Source of the DNA: Asanoa siamensis
GTDB taxonomy: Bacteria; Actinomycetota; Actinomycetes; Mycobacteriales; Micromonosporaceae
NCBI RefSeq assembly: GCF_016862555.1
Contig: NZ_BONE01000074.1
Span: 1-38,536 of the forward strand
DNA: 38,536 nucleotides
Direction: 5' to 3'
Shown here in pieces: positions 7,491 to 15,490 of this stretch; position 1 is the first letter of the stretch; every line of letters begins with the position of its first letter. The position numbers were made by a program, and so were the translations under genes. Under the pieces are notes generated by a model that made no database searches, was not told the origin of the DNA, and was given only the letters and a program-made list of their open reading frames with translations.

Positions 7491-8645
7491 ATGTCCAGTG
7501 GCCCGCTCACCGGGCTGAGTGTCGTCGAGCTCGCCGGGATCGGTCCCGCGCCCTACGCCGCGATGCTCCTCGCCGACATGGGTGCCGACGTCACCCGGGT
7601 CGACCGGATCGGTGGCCCACCCGACGAGTACGCCCTGGTCAACCCCGTTCTCGACCGGGGGCGCCGGTCGATCGCGCTCGATCTCAAGTCGCCCGCGGGC
7701 GTCGAGGTGCTGCTGCGCCTGGTCGCCCGCTCCGACGTACTGGTGGAAAGTTTCCGACCTGGTGTCGCGGAGCGGCTCGGGATCGGTCCGGTGCCGTGCC
7801 TCGCGGTGCACCCCGGCCTCGTCTACGCCCGGATGAGCGGCTGGGGTCAGTCCGGTCCGCTGGCCGGCGCCGCCGGGCACGACATCAACTACATCAGCCT
7901 GACGGGCGCGCTGGCGGCGATCGGCCGGGCCGGCGGCCCGCCGCAGCCGCCGATGAACCTGGTCGGTGACTTCGGCGGCGGATCCCTGTTCCTGGTGTAC
8001 GGGATCATGTGCGCGCTCTGGGCCGGCGGCGGCCGCGTGGTCGACGCCAACGTGCACGACGGCACGACCTCGCTGCTGGCGATGGTGCAGGGGCTGCGCG
8101 CGGCGGGGCTGTGGTCCGACCGTCGCGGCACCAACCTGATCGACACGGGATGCCCCTACTACGACGTCTACCGCTGCGCCGACGACGGCTGGGTGGCGGT
8201 CGGCGCGATCGAGCGGCGCTTCTACCTCAACCTGCTCGGCGTGCTGGGCCTCGACGGGCAGCCGGATCTGGTGGCCGCCCACCGCGACCCGGCGCACTGG
8301 CCCGCGCTGCGGTCCGCGCTGGCCGCGGCGTTCGCGGGCGCGACCCGCGACGAGTGGACGCAGCGGTTCACCGGGCAGGACGCCTGCGTGACGCCCGTGC
8401 TGGAGCTGGGCGAGGCGCCGAAGGCGCCGCAGGCGGTCGCCCGCGACCTCTACGCGCCCGTGCCCGGCGGCCACCAGGTGACGCCGACGCCGCGGTTCAC
8501 GACCGACCCGGCCGCGGAGCCCGCCGCGCCGCCCGTGCCGGCGCCGGCACCGCACCCGGGCGCGCACACCGCGGCGATCCTGGCCGAGCTGGGCGTCACC
8601 GAGCGGGAGTGCGCGGAGCTGCGGGCGGCGGGAGTGGTGGGCTAG
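7491..8645 (+). CDS. CaiB/BaiF-family CoA transferase, alpha-methylacyl-CoA racemase type
   Basis: The 384-residue protein starts with GPLTGLSVVELAGIGPAPYAAMLLADMGADVTRVDR, the type III CoA-transferase signature. It has the racemase subgroup residues: GHDINYISLTGAL with the catalytic-type His near residue 126, and NLVGDFGGGS with the catalytic-type Asp near 156. These match the His/Asp pair known for mycobacterial alpha-methylacyl-CoA racemase, which interconverts R and S 2-methylacyl-CoA for beta-oxidation. The length is as expected, with a Pro/Ala-rich linker near the C-terminus. The ATG at 7491 has AAGG ten bases upstream. It converges with aroQ, three bases from its stop. Confidence 0.88.
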   Translation: MSSGPLTGLSVVELAGIGPAPYAAMLLADMGADVTRVDRIGGPPDEYALVNPVLDRGRRSIALDLKSPAGVEVLLRLVARSDVLVESFRPGVAERLGIGPVPCLAVHPGLVYARMSGWGQSGPLAGAAGHDINYISLTGALAAIGRAGGPPQPPMNLVGDFGGGSLFLVYGIMCALWAGGGRVVDANVHDGTTSLLAMVQGLRAAGLWSDRRGTNLIDTGCPYYDVYRCADDGWVAVGAIERRFYLNLLGVLGLDGQPDLVAAHRDPAHWPALRSALAAAFAGATRDEWTQRFTGQDACVTPVLELGEAPKAPQAVARDLYAPVPGGHQVTPTPRFTTDPAAEPAAPPVPAPAPHPGAHTAAILAELGVTERECAELRAAGVVG

Positions 8646-8648
8646 CCC

Positions 8649-9104
8649 TCAGCCGAGGCCGGCCGAGTGGTGCAGGCCGCGCAGCGCCAGCACGTAGCCG
8701 TAGACGCCGAAGCCGACCACGACACCGCGGGCCACCGGCGACACGTACGAGTGGCGCCGGAACTCCTCGCGGGCGTGCACGTTCGAGATGTGCACCTCGA
8801 CCACGGGCAGGCTGGCCCCCTCGATCGCGTCGTGCAGCGCGATCGAGGTGTGCGTGTAGGCGCCCGGGTTGAACACCGCGCCCAGGCAGTCGCCGGCCGC
8901 CACGCGGGCGCCGGCCTCCTGCACCCAGTCGACGAGCTGACCCTCGTGGTTGGACTGCAGGAACTCGAGCTCCAGCCCGAGCTTGCCGGCCTCCTGCCGG
9001 CACAGCTCCTCGACGTCGGCGAGCGTGGTGCTGCCGTAGACCTCGGGGCGCCGGGTGCCGAGCAGGTTGAGGTTGGGGCCGTTGAGCACGTAGACCGATG
9101 TCAT
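8649..9104 (-). CDS. aroQ: Type II 3-dehydroquinate dehydratase
   Basis: The 151-residue protein has [17 protein letters not shown] near residues 8-24 (catalytic Arg and Tyr region), NPGAYTHTS with the conserved Asn, and [14 protein letters not shown]. These define the type II dehydroquinase, which removes water from 3-dehydroquinate in the shikimate pathway and forms dodecamers. The ATG at 9104 is chosen because the family starts with this YVLNGPN strand and because it overlaps the zwf stop by one base (TGATG). That coupling to a glucose-6-phosphate dehydrogenase gene links shikimate and pentose-phosphate supply. Other shikimate genes are absent from the window. Confidence 0.95.
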   Translation of the reverse strand: MTSVYVLNGPNLNLLGTRRPEVYGSTTLADVEELCRQEAGKLGLELEFLQSNHEGQLVDWVQEAGARVAAGDCLGAVFNPGAYTHTSIALHDAIEGASLPVVEVHISNVHAREEFRRHSYVSPVARGVVVGFGVYGYVLALRGLHHSAGLG

Positions 9105-10633
9105 CAGCGCCCGCCGGGGTTGTGCCACGCGCGGCCGTCGCGGGAGAGGAGCTGGTCGGCCTCGTCCGGACCCCACGAGGACGCCTCGTACAGCGGGATC
9201 CGGCCCTTGCTGTTGGCCCAGTGCTCGATGATCGGGTCGACGATCCGCCAGCTCTGCAGCACCTCGTCGGAGCGGATGAACAGCGTCGGGTCGCCGATCA
9301 GGGCGTCGAGCAGGAGCCGCTCGTACGCCTCGGGCGACTCCTCGCGGAACGTCGACTCGTAGGAGAACTCCATCGTGGCCGTGCGTACCCGGAAGGAGTG
9401 ACCCGGCACCTTGGCGCCGAACCGCAGCGTGATGCCCTCGTCGGGCTGGATGCGCAGGATCAGCGCGTCGGGCTGCAGCCCGGTCACCTGCGCGGCGCTG
9501 ATCGGCAGGTGCGGCGGCCGGGTGAACTGCAGGACGACCTCGGTGACCCGGCGGGGCAGCCGCTTGCCGGTGCGGACGTAGAACGGCACGCCGGCCCAGC
9601 GCCAGTTGTCGACGTCGAGCCGCATGGCCGCGTAGGTCTCGGTGCGGGACAGCGGGTCGACGCCCTGCTCCTCGCGGTAGCCGGGCATCAGGTCACCGCT
9701 GGTGCCGCCGCGGGTGTATTGCCCGCGCACCGCGATGCGGTCGATGTCGCCGTCGGCCGGGTGCCGGATCGACTGGAGCAGCTTGACCTTCTCGTTGCGC
9801 AGCGCCTCGGGCGCGAACGAGGCCGGCGGCTCCATCAGCGCGAGCGCGAGCACCTGGAGCACGTGGTTCTGCACGATGTCGCGCATCGCGCCCGCGTGCT
9901 CGTAGAAGCCGCCCCGGGTGCCGACGCCCAGCGTCTCGGCGACGGTGATCTGCACCTGGTCGATCCAGGTGCGGTTCCAGATGGGCTGGAATATCGTGTT
10001 GGCGAACCGCAGGGCCATCACGTTCTGGACGGTGTCCTTGCCCAGGTAGTGGTCGATGCGGAAGACCTGGTCCTCCTCGAACCCCTGGTGGATCCGCTCG
10101 TCGAGCTTGCGGGCACTGGCCTCGTCGTGGCCGTACGGCTTCTCGATCACCAGGCGCGCCGACCCCGTCGGCGAGCCCGGCTGGTTGAGCCCCGCGGCCG
10201 TCAGGTTCTCGATGATCGGCACGAACGCCTGCGGCGGCGTGGCGAGGTAGAACATCCGGTTGCCCGCGGTGCCGGCGTCCTTGTCGAAGCCCTCGAGCAG
10301 GTCGCGCAGCCGGTGGAACGTGTCGGGGTCGTCGTAGTCGCCGCTCAGGTAGCGCATGTTCTCGACGAGCCCCGGCGCCTCGGCGGCCGGGCCGGTGGGG
10401 AAGCGCTGGCGGAACTCGTCGTCGGACAGGTGGCTGCGGGCCACGCCGACCAGGCGGAACTCGTCGGGCAGGCGCTTGAACTGCGCGAGCCGGGCCAGCG
10501 CCGGCATCAGCTTGCGCTCCGTCAGGTCACCCGAGGCCCCGAAGATCACGACAACACCGGGCGGAGCCTTGCGATCGTCGCCGCCGTCTCCGTTGATCCG
10601 GATCTCGTTGCCCGGGCCAAGGTCGCCGTTCAT
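9104..10633 (-). CDS. zwf: Glucose-6-phosphate 1-dehydrogenase
   Basis: The 509-residue protein is complete. It has [15 protein letters not shown] near residue 27 (NADP-binding GASGDL), EKPYGHD near 165, and the active-site RIDHYLGKD near 194, followed by the typical C-terminal domain with [12 protein letters not shown]. It oxidises glucose-6-phosphate to 6-phosphogluconolactone, giving NADPH. The ATG at 10633 follows GAGGGG. The 158 bp upstream up to the ybaK-like gene should hold its promoter; I do not recognise a confident -10/-35 pair there. aroQ is coupled downstream. No opcA, tal or tkt is adjacent, unlike many actinobacterial zwf loci, so this may be a second paralogue. Confidence 0.95.
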   Translation of the reverse strand: MNGDLGPGNEIRINGDGGDDRKAPPGVVVIFGASGDLTERKLMPALARLAQFKRLPDEFRLVGVARSHLSDDEFRQRFPTGPAAEAPGLVENMRYLSGDYDDPDTFHRLRDLLEGFDKDAGTAGNRMFYLATPPQAFVPIIENLTAAGLNQPGSPTGSARLVIEKPYGHDEASARKLDERIHQGFEEDQVFRIDHYLGKDTVQNVMALRFANTIFQPIWNRTWIDQVQITVAETLGVGTRGGFYEHAGAMRDIVQNHVLQVLALALMEPPASFAPEALRNEKVKLLQSIRHPADGDIDRIAVRGQYTRGGTSGDLMPGYREEQGVDPLSRTETYAAMRLDVDNWRWAGVPFYVRTGKRLPRRVTEVVLQFTRPPHLPISAAQVTGLQPDALILRIQPDEGITLRFGAKVPGHSFRVRTATMEFSYESTFREESPEAYERLLLDALIGDPTLFIRSDEVLQSWRIVDPIIEHWANSKGRIPLYEASSWGPDEADQLLSRDGRAWHNPGGR

Positions 10634-10791
10634 GCGTACCCCTCGTGTCGCGGTGGTCGGTCGCCGCCGTGGACGCCCCGCACGACGCTACCGGCCCACG
10701 CGCCCCGTGCGGAGCGGCGCGCGCCGATGTGGGACGGACGCCTCCTCCGACGGTATCGCTTCCGCCGGAACTCGCCGTTAACGATGGGTTA

Positions 10792-11262
10792 TCAGTCGTT
10801 TTGTTCCGGATCCGACACGTCGGCCACCGTGGCGCCCAACGCCCGCACCGCGGTGTCGGCATCGACCGCCACCGCCACGCCGTGCTCACCCGCGCCGAGC
10901 GTGATCTCCCGACCGGCCATCCGCTCGTCGGCGACCACCGGCCAGGGCACCAGCGACCCGAACGGGGTGATCGTGCCGCGCTCGTAGCCGGTCGCGTCGA
11001 ACGCGGTCGCCGCGTCCGGCATCGAGAGCCGGCTGACCCCGAGCAGGGTACGCAGCTTGGGCCAGGAGATCACCCGGTCGCCGGGCACGAGGACGAACAG
11101 GTAGTCGCCCTCGCCGCGGCGCACCACGATCGTCTTCACCACGTCGGGGATCTCGACACCGCGGGCGGCGGCGGCCTCGGCGAGGCTGCGCACCGGGCCG
11201 TGGCTGACGACCCGGTGCGCCACTCCGGCGTTCTCCAGCGCTTCGATCGCGCGACCAGTCAT
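10792..11262 (-). CDS. YbaK/EbsC-type aminoacyl-tRNA deacylase
   Basis: The 156-residue single-domain protein contains VVKTIVVRRGEGDYLFVLVPGDRVISWPKLRTLLG and GTITPFGS, the YbaK/ProX fold pattern with the conserved Lys and the GxxxPxG loop. Members hydrolyse mischarged Cys-, Ala- or Pro-tRNA in the cytosol; the exact specificity cannot be read from sequence. The ATG at 11262 is 10 bp downstream of the MerR-type regulator stop, so the two are very likely co-transcribed from the MerR operator at 12057-12081. Confidence 0.88.
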   Translation of the reverse strand: MTGRAIEALENAGVAHRVVSHGPVRSLAEAAAARGVEIPDVVKTIVVRRGEGDYLFVLVPGDRVISWPKLRTLLGVSRLSMPDAATAFDATGYERGTITPFGSLVPWPVVADERMAGREITLGAGEHGVAVAVDADTAVRALGATVADVSDPEQND

Positions 11263-11272
11263 GGGGCCAAGG

Positions 11273-12034
11273 TTATGACCTTGCCACCGCGTTGGCGTGG
11301 ATCGCCTCGTGCAGGAACCGGGCCATCCCCGGCTTGATCTTCTCGTAGTACGCGGTGAACCGGGGATCCTCGACGTACATGTCGGCGAGCCCGGTGTGGA
11401 TCTCGTACGTGCATTCGTAGAACCAGCGGCTGATCTGCTGGCGGTGCTCCTCGGCGAGATCCGTCGCGGCCTCGCCCTCGGGGCTGCCGCCGCTGTCCAT
11501 CACGGCCACGAACCGGCGGCCCCAGTCCTCGCTCTCGGTGCGGAACCGCAGCCAGTCGGCCTTGTCGTAGCGGCTGGTGCGGCGCTGCGACTCGGCGTAC
11601 GCGTCGGTGCCGCCCCAGCGTTCCTCGGCCTCGTCCGCGTACCGCTCGGGTTCGAAGTCGCCGAAGACCTCGAACCGCTCCTCGGGTGTCAGGTTTACCC
11701 CCACCTTCTGTGCCTCCATGGCGAACTCGATGGCTGTCACCATCTCCTGCAGTTTCTTGATCCGCCCCAGCAGCAGTCGATGCTGGCGGCGGAAGTGTTC
11801 CCGCGGTTCGGCGGTGTCCAGCAGGGTCGCGATCTCGTCGAGCCCGAAACCGAGCTCCCGGTAGTAGCGGATCTGCTGCAACCGCTCCAGATCGGTGTCG
11901 GTGTAGACGCGGTAGCCCGCGGCCGTCCGCTCGCCCGGCACCAGCAGCCCGATCTCGTCGTAGTGGTGCAGCGTGCGCACCGTGACCCCGGCCAGCGCCG
12001 CGACCCGACTCACCGGATAACCCACCCGGCTCAC
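11273..12034 (-). CDS. TipA-like MerR-family transcriptional regulator with TipAS domain
   Basis: The 253-residue protein (same length as TipA of Streptomyces) has an N-terminal MerR winged helix (VAALAGVTVRTLHHYDEIGLL, residues 11-31), a coiled coil near 80-112, and a C-terminal TipAS domain (NLTPEERFEVFGDF near 114-127). C208 is present, but the position matching the thiopeptide-linking Cys214 of TipA is G215, by my recalled alignment. The GTG at 12034 is preferred over 12052: it has GGAG five bases upstream and lies just downstream of the predicted -10, whereas 12052 falls inside the promoter. It likely autoregulates and activates itself and the ybaK-like gene. Confidence 0.88.
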   Translation of the reverse strand: MSRVGYPVSRVAALAGVTVRTLHHYDEIGLLVPGERTAAGYRVYTDTDLERLQQIRYYRELGFGLDEIATLLDTAEPREHFRRQHRLLLGRIKKLQEMVTAIEFAMEAQKVGVNLTPEERFEVFGDFEPERYADEAEERWGGTDAYAESQRRTSRYDKADWLRFRTESEDWGRRFVAVMDSGGSPEGEAATDLAEEHRQQISRWFYECTYEIHTGLADMYVEDPRFTAYYEKIKPGMARFLHEAIHANAVARS

Positions 12035-12056
12035 CCCCTCTCCGACGTCCACGAAA

Positions 12057-12081
12057 CACCCTCCCGTGACGTGAGGGTCAA
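12057..12081 (-). promoter_or_regulatory. MerR/TipA-type operator-promoter
   Basis: Read on the minus strand, TTGACC (12081-12076) forms a -35 element that merges with an inverted repeat ACCCTC-N9-GAGGGT (12058-12063 and 12073-12078). A weak -10 TTTCGT falls at 12056-12051, giving the long 19-bp spacer typical of MerR-activated promoters. The regulator start codon lies at 12034. The four bases 12078-12081 are the GNAT stop codon and one preceding base. Confidence 0.72.
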
Positions 12082-12830
12082 GCCGCGGCGTAGGTCGTCT
12101 CCTCGTAGTCGCCGATGACCGTGAAGCCGATCCGGCGGTAGGCCGTGATCGCGGCGGTGTTGTCCGCCTTCACGTTCAGGGTGATGACGTCCGTGGTCGC
12201 GCGCAGCCGGTGGCAGAGCGCCGCCGTCACCCGCTGCGCCAGCCCCTGCCCGCGGTGGTCCGGGTGGACCGTGACGTTGCCGATCGCGCTGACCCGGTAG
12301 GTGGGCGACCAGACGTGCACGCCCGCCACCGCGACGATCCGGCCCGCGCGGCGGACCCCCACGTACTGGCCGGTTTCCAGCATCCGGCGGTCGAACCAGT
12401 TCTCCGGGTACGCGTCCGCGTAGAGCGCGGTCAGCTCCGGCTCGTCCGCGGGGGAGAGCGGCTCGCCCTCCGCCGGACCGACGGGTGCGCCGGCCAGCGC
12501 CATCTTGTGGTGGGGGCCGCCGTCGAGCACCCGGGTGTACGCGGGCGCGAGCGCGTCACCCGCCCCGAGGCTCAGGTGGGCGTGGAAGCGGCGCGGCAGC
12601 ACCGGCGACATGGCGTCGAGGAGGGTCGCCAACGGTGCGGCCGGGCCGAAGGCGAGCAGTGTCGGCGTCGGCAGGGCGTGGTAGAGCAGCGCGAGCGTGT
12701 CGCCGACCCGGTACCAGGTCGTCCACGGCCAGAAGAAGTCGTCGAGGTCGCCCAGCTCGTACGCGTGTAGAGCGGCGTCCTTGCGGAGCAACGCGGCAAG
12801 CTCGGCGCGGTCGTGGACGCTGCGCAACAT
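12078..12830 (-). CDS. GNAT-family N-acetyltransferase
   Basis: The 250-residue protein has a C-terminal GNAT domain: AVAGVHVWSPTYRVSAIGNVTVHPDHRGQGLAQRVTAAL contains the acetyl-CoA loop (HRGQGLA), followed by LNVKADNTAAITAYRRIGFTVIGDYEE. The N-terminal half (ELAALLRKDAALHAYELGDLDDFFWP) is the extension seen in a GNAT subgroup with a degenerate first domain. The substrate is unknown. The ATG at 12830 is used; the frame upstream is an antisense shadow of the septum-formation-type gene. It diverges from that gene over 58 bp. The MerR operator overlaps its last codon. Confidence 0.85.
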   Translation of the reverse strand: MLRSVHDRAELAALLRKDAALHAYELGDLDDFFWPWTTWYRVGDTLALLYHALPTPTLLAFGPAAPLATLLDAMSPVLPRRFHAHLSLGAGDALAPAYTRVLDGGPHHKMALAGAPVGPAEGEPLSPADEPELTALYADAYPENWFDRRMLETGQYVGVRRAGRIVAVAGVHVWSPTYRVSAIGNVTVHPDHRGQGLAQRVTAALCHRLRATTDVITLNVKADNTAAITAYRRIGFTVIGDYEETTYAAA

Positions 12831-12875
12831 GGCCGCGATCGTGTCACAACGCTCGCCCGACCCGGCCCACGGTGC

Positions 12876-12881
12876 TACTTT
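12876..12881 (+). promoter_or_regulatory. Possible -10 box for a leaderless transcript
   Basis: TACTTT at 12876-12881 is followed by seven bases and then GTG (12889), the spacing expected when transcription starts at or next to the start codon. No Shine-Dalgarno sequence precedes the gene. No convincing -35 is seen. Confidence 0.4.
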
Positions 12882-12888
12882 GCCGCGC

Positions 12889-13383
12889 GTGATGTCCGAT
12901 CCGTCACCCCACCCGGCGCCGGCCCGCGGCCTGCTCGTCTTCGGCGTGCTGTTCGCCGTGGTCATCGTCGTGGCCGCGGTGGTCGGCGCCGCCGTCGCCC
13001 TCGGCGGGGCGGGCGCGTCCTCGTCCGGCGCCGAGGTCTCGGCGGCCAAGCTGACCGTCGGGCACTGCGTCGACGGGCTGAAGGAGAGCGACGACCTGGC
13101 CGGGCTGCCGGTGCGGCCGTGCGAGGAGCCGCACGAGGGCGAGGTGTTCGCGATCTTCTCGCTGCCGCCCGGCCCGTACCCGGGCGACGAGGCCCTCGGC
13201 AGCCAGGCGCAGTCGGAGTGCCTCGCGCGGTTCGAGACCTATGCGCCGTCGTCGGTCGCCGACGACAAGGTCGAGTTGTTCTATCTGCACCCGAGCCGGC
13301 TCTCCTGGACCTCGGGCGACCGCGGCGTGACCTGCGTGGCGACAGACCCGACGACGAAGCGCACCGGTTCGCTCAAAGGGTGA
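12889..13383 (+). CDS. Septum-formation-family secreted/membrane protein
   Basis: The 164-residue protein (GTG at 12889; the ATG at 12892 is equally possible) has a short Pro-rich cytosolic tail and one membrane helix near residues 14-40. An extracytoplasmic domain follows with four cysteines (about C60, C78, C111, C149) and the GHCVDGL...VRPCEEPHEGEVF motif of the Septum_form family. The cysteines probably form two disulfides outside the membrane. The family was named from a mycobacterial septum-associated protein; the molecular function is unclear. The start fits a leaderless transcript. The last 11 bp overlap the converging membrane-protein gene. Confidence 0.78.
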   Translation: MMSDPSPHPAPARGLLVFGVLFAVVIVVAAVVGAAVALGGAGASSSGAEVSAAKLTVGHCVDGLKESDDLAGLPVRPCEEPHEGEVFAIFSLPPGPYPGDEALGSQAQSECLARFETYAPSSVADDKVELFYLHPSRLSWTSGDRGVTCVATDPTTKRTGSLKG

Positions 13384-14017
13384 GCGCCACCGCGGCGGCC
13401 CCGGAGCCGATCAACGCGACCGCCCAGACCAGGTCGAGGTTGACCCACGCCTTGCGGAGGACCTCCAGGCCGAGGATCCGGTAGACCAGCAGCCCGACGG
13501 CCCCCGCTACGGCGACCATCGCGACAGTGTGGACGGTCGTGGCCGCCAGGCCCTGCCAGAGCAGGGCGCCCGGGTCGGACGGGGCGTGCAGGGCGTGGTC
13601 CTGGTGCACGCCGGGCGGCGGGTTGGCGACCAGCACCGGCACCAGCATGAGGCCGGCGCCGTGCACCGACGACATCAGGAACGACCAGCCGGTGAGCTGC
13701 CACCCGTGCAGGCGCATGCCGGCCCAGGCGAAGTGCCGTTTGGACAGTGCGCGCCACAGCCCGAAGCCGACCATCACCACGCCGCCGGCGATGGCGACCA
13801 CGCGGGTCGCCAGCACCGAGCGCAGCACCTCGATCAGGCCGGCCACGGCGAACACCGACAGCGCGTGGCCGGCGGCGATCGGCACCAGCGCGCGGAGCAC
13901 CGCCAGGGCCGAGCGTTCCTGCAGGCCGATGGCGACCGCGAACAGCCAGCCCATGCCCGGGTTCAGGCCGTGGAACGCGCCGAGCCCGGCGAGGGTCGCG
14001 ATCGCCAGCCAACTCAC
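13373..14017 (-). CDS. Polytopic membrane protein, NicO/UreH-like metal-transporter type, coupled to methanethiol oxidase
   Basis: The 214-residue protein has about six membrane helices. Helix 1 contains FHGLNPGMGW (15-24) and helix 2 contains AGHALSVF (48-55). These resemble, but do not match, the HxxxPDH and GHxxS motifs of NicO/RcnA nickel-cobalt transporters. A His-rich loop (HQDHALH) lies near 139-145. The GTG at 14017 overlaps the stop of the SBP56 gene as GTGA, so the two are translationally coupled. SBP56-type methanethiol oxidases are reported to be copper enzymes, so supply or export of a metal or sulfur species is a reasonable guess, not shown by the sequence. Confidence 0.7.
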   Translation of the reverse strand: MSWLAIATLAGLGAFHGLNPGMGWLFAVAIGLQERSALAVLRALVPIAAGHALSVFAVAGLIEVLRSVLATRVVAIAGGVVMVGFGLWRALSKRHFAWAGMRLHGWQLTGWSFLMSSVHGAGLMLVPVLVANPPPGVHQDHALHAPSDPGALLWQGLAATTVHTVAMVAVAGAVGLLVYRILGLEVLRKAWVNLDLVWAVALIGSGAAAVALTL

Positions 14018-15420
14018 GGGAAGCAGTATGAGTCAGACGAGGCGTCGCCGCCCTGCAGCCTCGTCTGGTGCACGCGCAACCCGCGGAACTCGTCGCCGTG
14101 CGGGAAGAACCGTGCGTCGGGGGTGAGCCCGCCGTTGTCGAGGTCGACGTCGAGGCGGGCGGCCCAGGCGCCGACACCGTCCGGATAGAACTGGTCGTCC
14201 CAGGCGCCGTAGAGCGAGTTGGTGATGTAGACCCGGCGGCCGTCGCGGGACACCTCGACCATCTGCGGGCCGCCGGCGAGACGCTCGTCGGGCGCGGCCG
14301 GGTGGGCGGCGCGGGTGACGATGCCGCCGAGCCGCACCTCGCCGGTCAGCCGCGGCGCGAACGGGTCCGAGACGTCGTACTGCAGCAGCTTGCCGATGCC
14401 CCAGGCCGAGACGTAGAGGTAGCGGTCGTCGACCGACAGGTCGATGTCGGTGACGAGCGGCGGTACGGCGCCGAAGGGCTGCAGGATCGGCGGCAGGTCG
14501 GCCGCGTCGGCCGGCTCGGCCGGGATGTCGATGACCTTGCGGATGCCGAAGGTGCCGTCGTCCTGGCGGTGCCAGACCCAGACCGAGGCCGACAGGTCCT
14601 CGACGCTGACCACGACGCCGACGAAGCCATATTCTTTCGTGGGGTCGTGCGCCGGACGCAGCTCGAGCACCATCTGGTGCTGGTCGCCGAGGTCCAGGGT
14701 CTGCAGGTGCCGGCGCCGGCGCAGGTCGAAGAAGTGGATCGCGTGGCCGTATTCGCGGCCGAGCAGCAGCTCGCCGACCAGCCCGTCCTCGATCATCGAC
14801 GGGGTGCCCCACTCACTGGTCACCAGCACGTCGCGGGTCAGGTGCCACCAGAAGTCGTAGCCGAAATACTGTGGCCCGCGGTCGATCTCCCAGGCGCCGA
14901 GCACGTCGAACGAGTCGTGGTCGAGCAGCGCGATCCCGCCGGGCCCGTCGGCGCCGTCGGCACCGCCGAGGTTGGACACGTAGATGCCCTCGGGGCCGCA
15001 GTGCACGGTGTGCGGGCGGGAGTAGCCGGCCTTGGCCAGCTCGGCGGGCTCGATCGTGCGGACGAGCTTCGGGGCGCGCGGGTCGTCCTTGGTGTCGAGC
15101 ACGTAGATCCGCGAGGAGCGCAGCCCCGGCACGATCAGGTAGCGGCGCTCGACGTGCGGGTGCGGCGCGGCCGGGCAGAGCGCGCTGCTGCACGCGTTCC
15201 AGCCGAAGTGGTGCAGCTCGTCGCCGCGGTAGGGCAGGTCGGTCCAGCCGACCACGCGGCCGTAGCTGTCGGAGGTCTCGTCGACGTCGAGCACGGCGAT
15301 GGCGTCGGGCTTCTCGGCGGACCGGTCGAACGCGGCGACGTAGGCCAGCTTCTCGGCGGGCGCCGTGACCGCCTGGCGCGGCGAGGGATAGAACGTCGGA
15401 TCTGGCTTCCACAACGGCAT
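14014..15420 (-). CDS. Selenium-binding protein (SBP56) family, probable methanethiol oxidase
   Basis: The 468-residue protein is full length. It has the family landmark ELHHFGWNACSSALCP (residues 69-83, with H70, H71 and C77), SRPHTVHCGPEGIYVSNLGG (134-153), WHLTRDVLVTSEWG, and a C-terminal HGDEFRGLRVHQTRLQGGD. Bacterial MtoX enzymes of this family convert methanethiol to formaldehyde, hydrogen sulfide and hydrogen peroxide. No signal peptide is visible here, so this copy appears cytosolic. The ATG at 15420 follows AAGGAG. A shared 18-bp operator at 15453-15470 lies between it and the divergent flavoprotein, which puts it in the sulfur regulon proposed here. Confidence 0.85.
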   Translation of the reverse strand: MPLWKPDPTFYPSPRQAVTAPAEKLAYVAAFDRSAEKPDAIAVLDVDETSDSYGRVVGWTDLPYRGDELHHFGWNACSSALCPAAPHPHVERRYLIVPGLRSSRIYVLDTKDDPRAPKLVRTIEPAELAKAGYSRPHTVHCGPEGIYVSNLGGADGADGPGGIALLDHDSFDVLGAWEIDRGPQYFGYDFWWHLTRDVLVTSEWGTPSMIEDGLVGELLLGREYGHAIHFFDLRRRRHLQTLDLGDQHQMVLELRPAHDPTKEYGFVGVVVSVEDLSASVWVWHRQDDGTFGIRKVIDIPAEPADAADLPPILQPFGAVPPLVTDIDLSVDDRYLYVSAWGIGKLLQYDVSDPFAPRLTGEVRLGGIVTRAAHPAAPDERLAGGPQMVEVSRDGRRVYITNSLYGAWDDQFYPDGVGAWAARLDVDLDNGGLTPDARFFPHGDEFRGLRVHQTRLQGGDASSDSYCFP

Positions 15421-15452
15421 CGCGCAGCTCCTTGGTCGGGTGCCGACTATAA

Positions 15453-15470
15453 CCTACAATGTCTATAGGA
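15453..15470 (+). promoter_or_regulatory. Putative Rrf2 operator, site A
   Basis: CCTACAATGTCTATAGGA. It shares CCTA-N8-ATAGGA with three other sites in this window (16846, 20243, 24486) at exactly the same spacing. It lies 32 bp before the methanethiol oxidase ATG on one side and 20 bp before the flavoprotein ATG on the other, so one site could control both directions. Confidence 0.7.
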
Positions 15471-15490
15471 TTTGAAGGGCGGCGGTCGCG

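Noticed and set aside
9098-10987. Plus-strand open frame (629 codons) opposite zwf
   Set aside because: It is the antisense shadow of zwf, with no recognisable motif.
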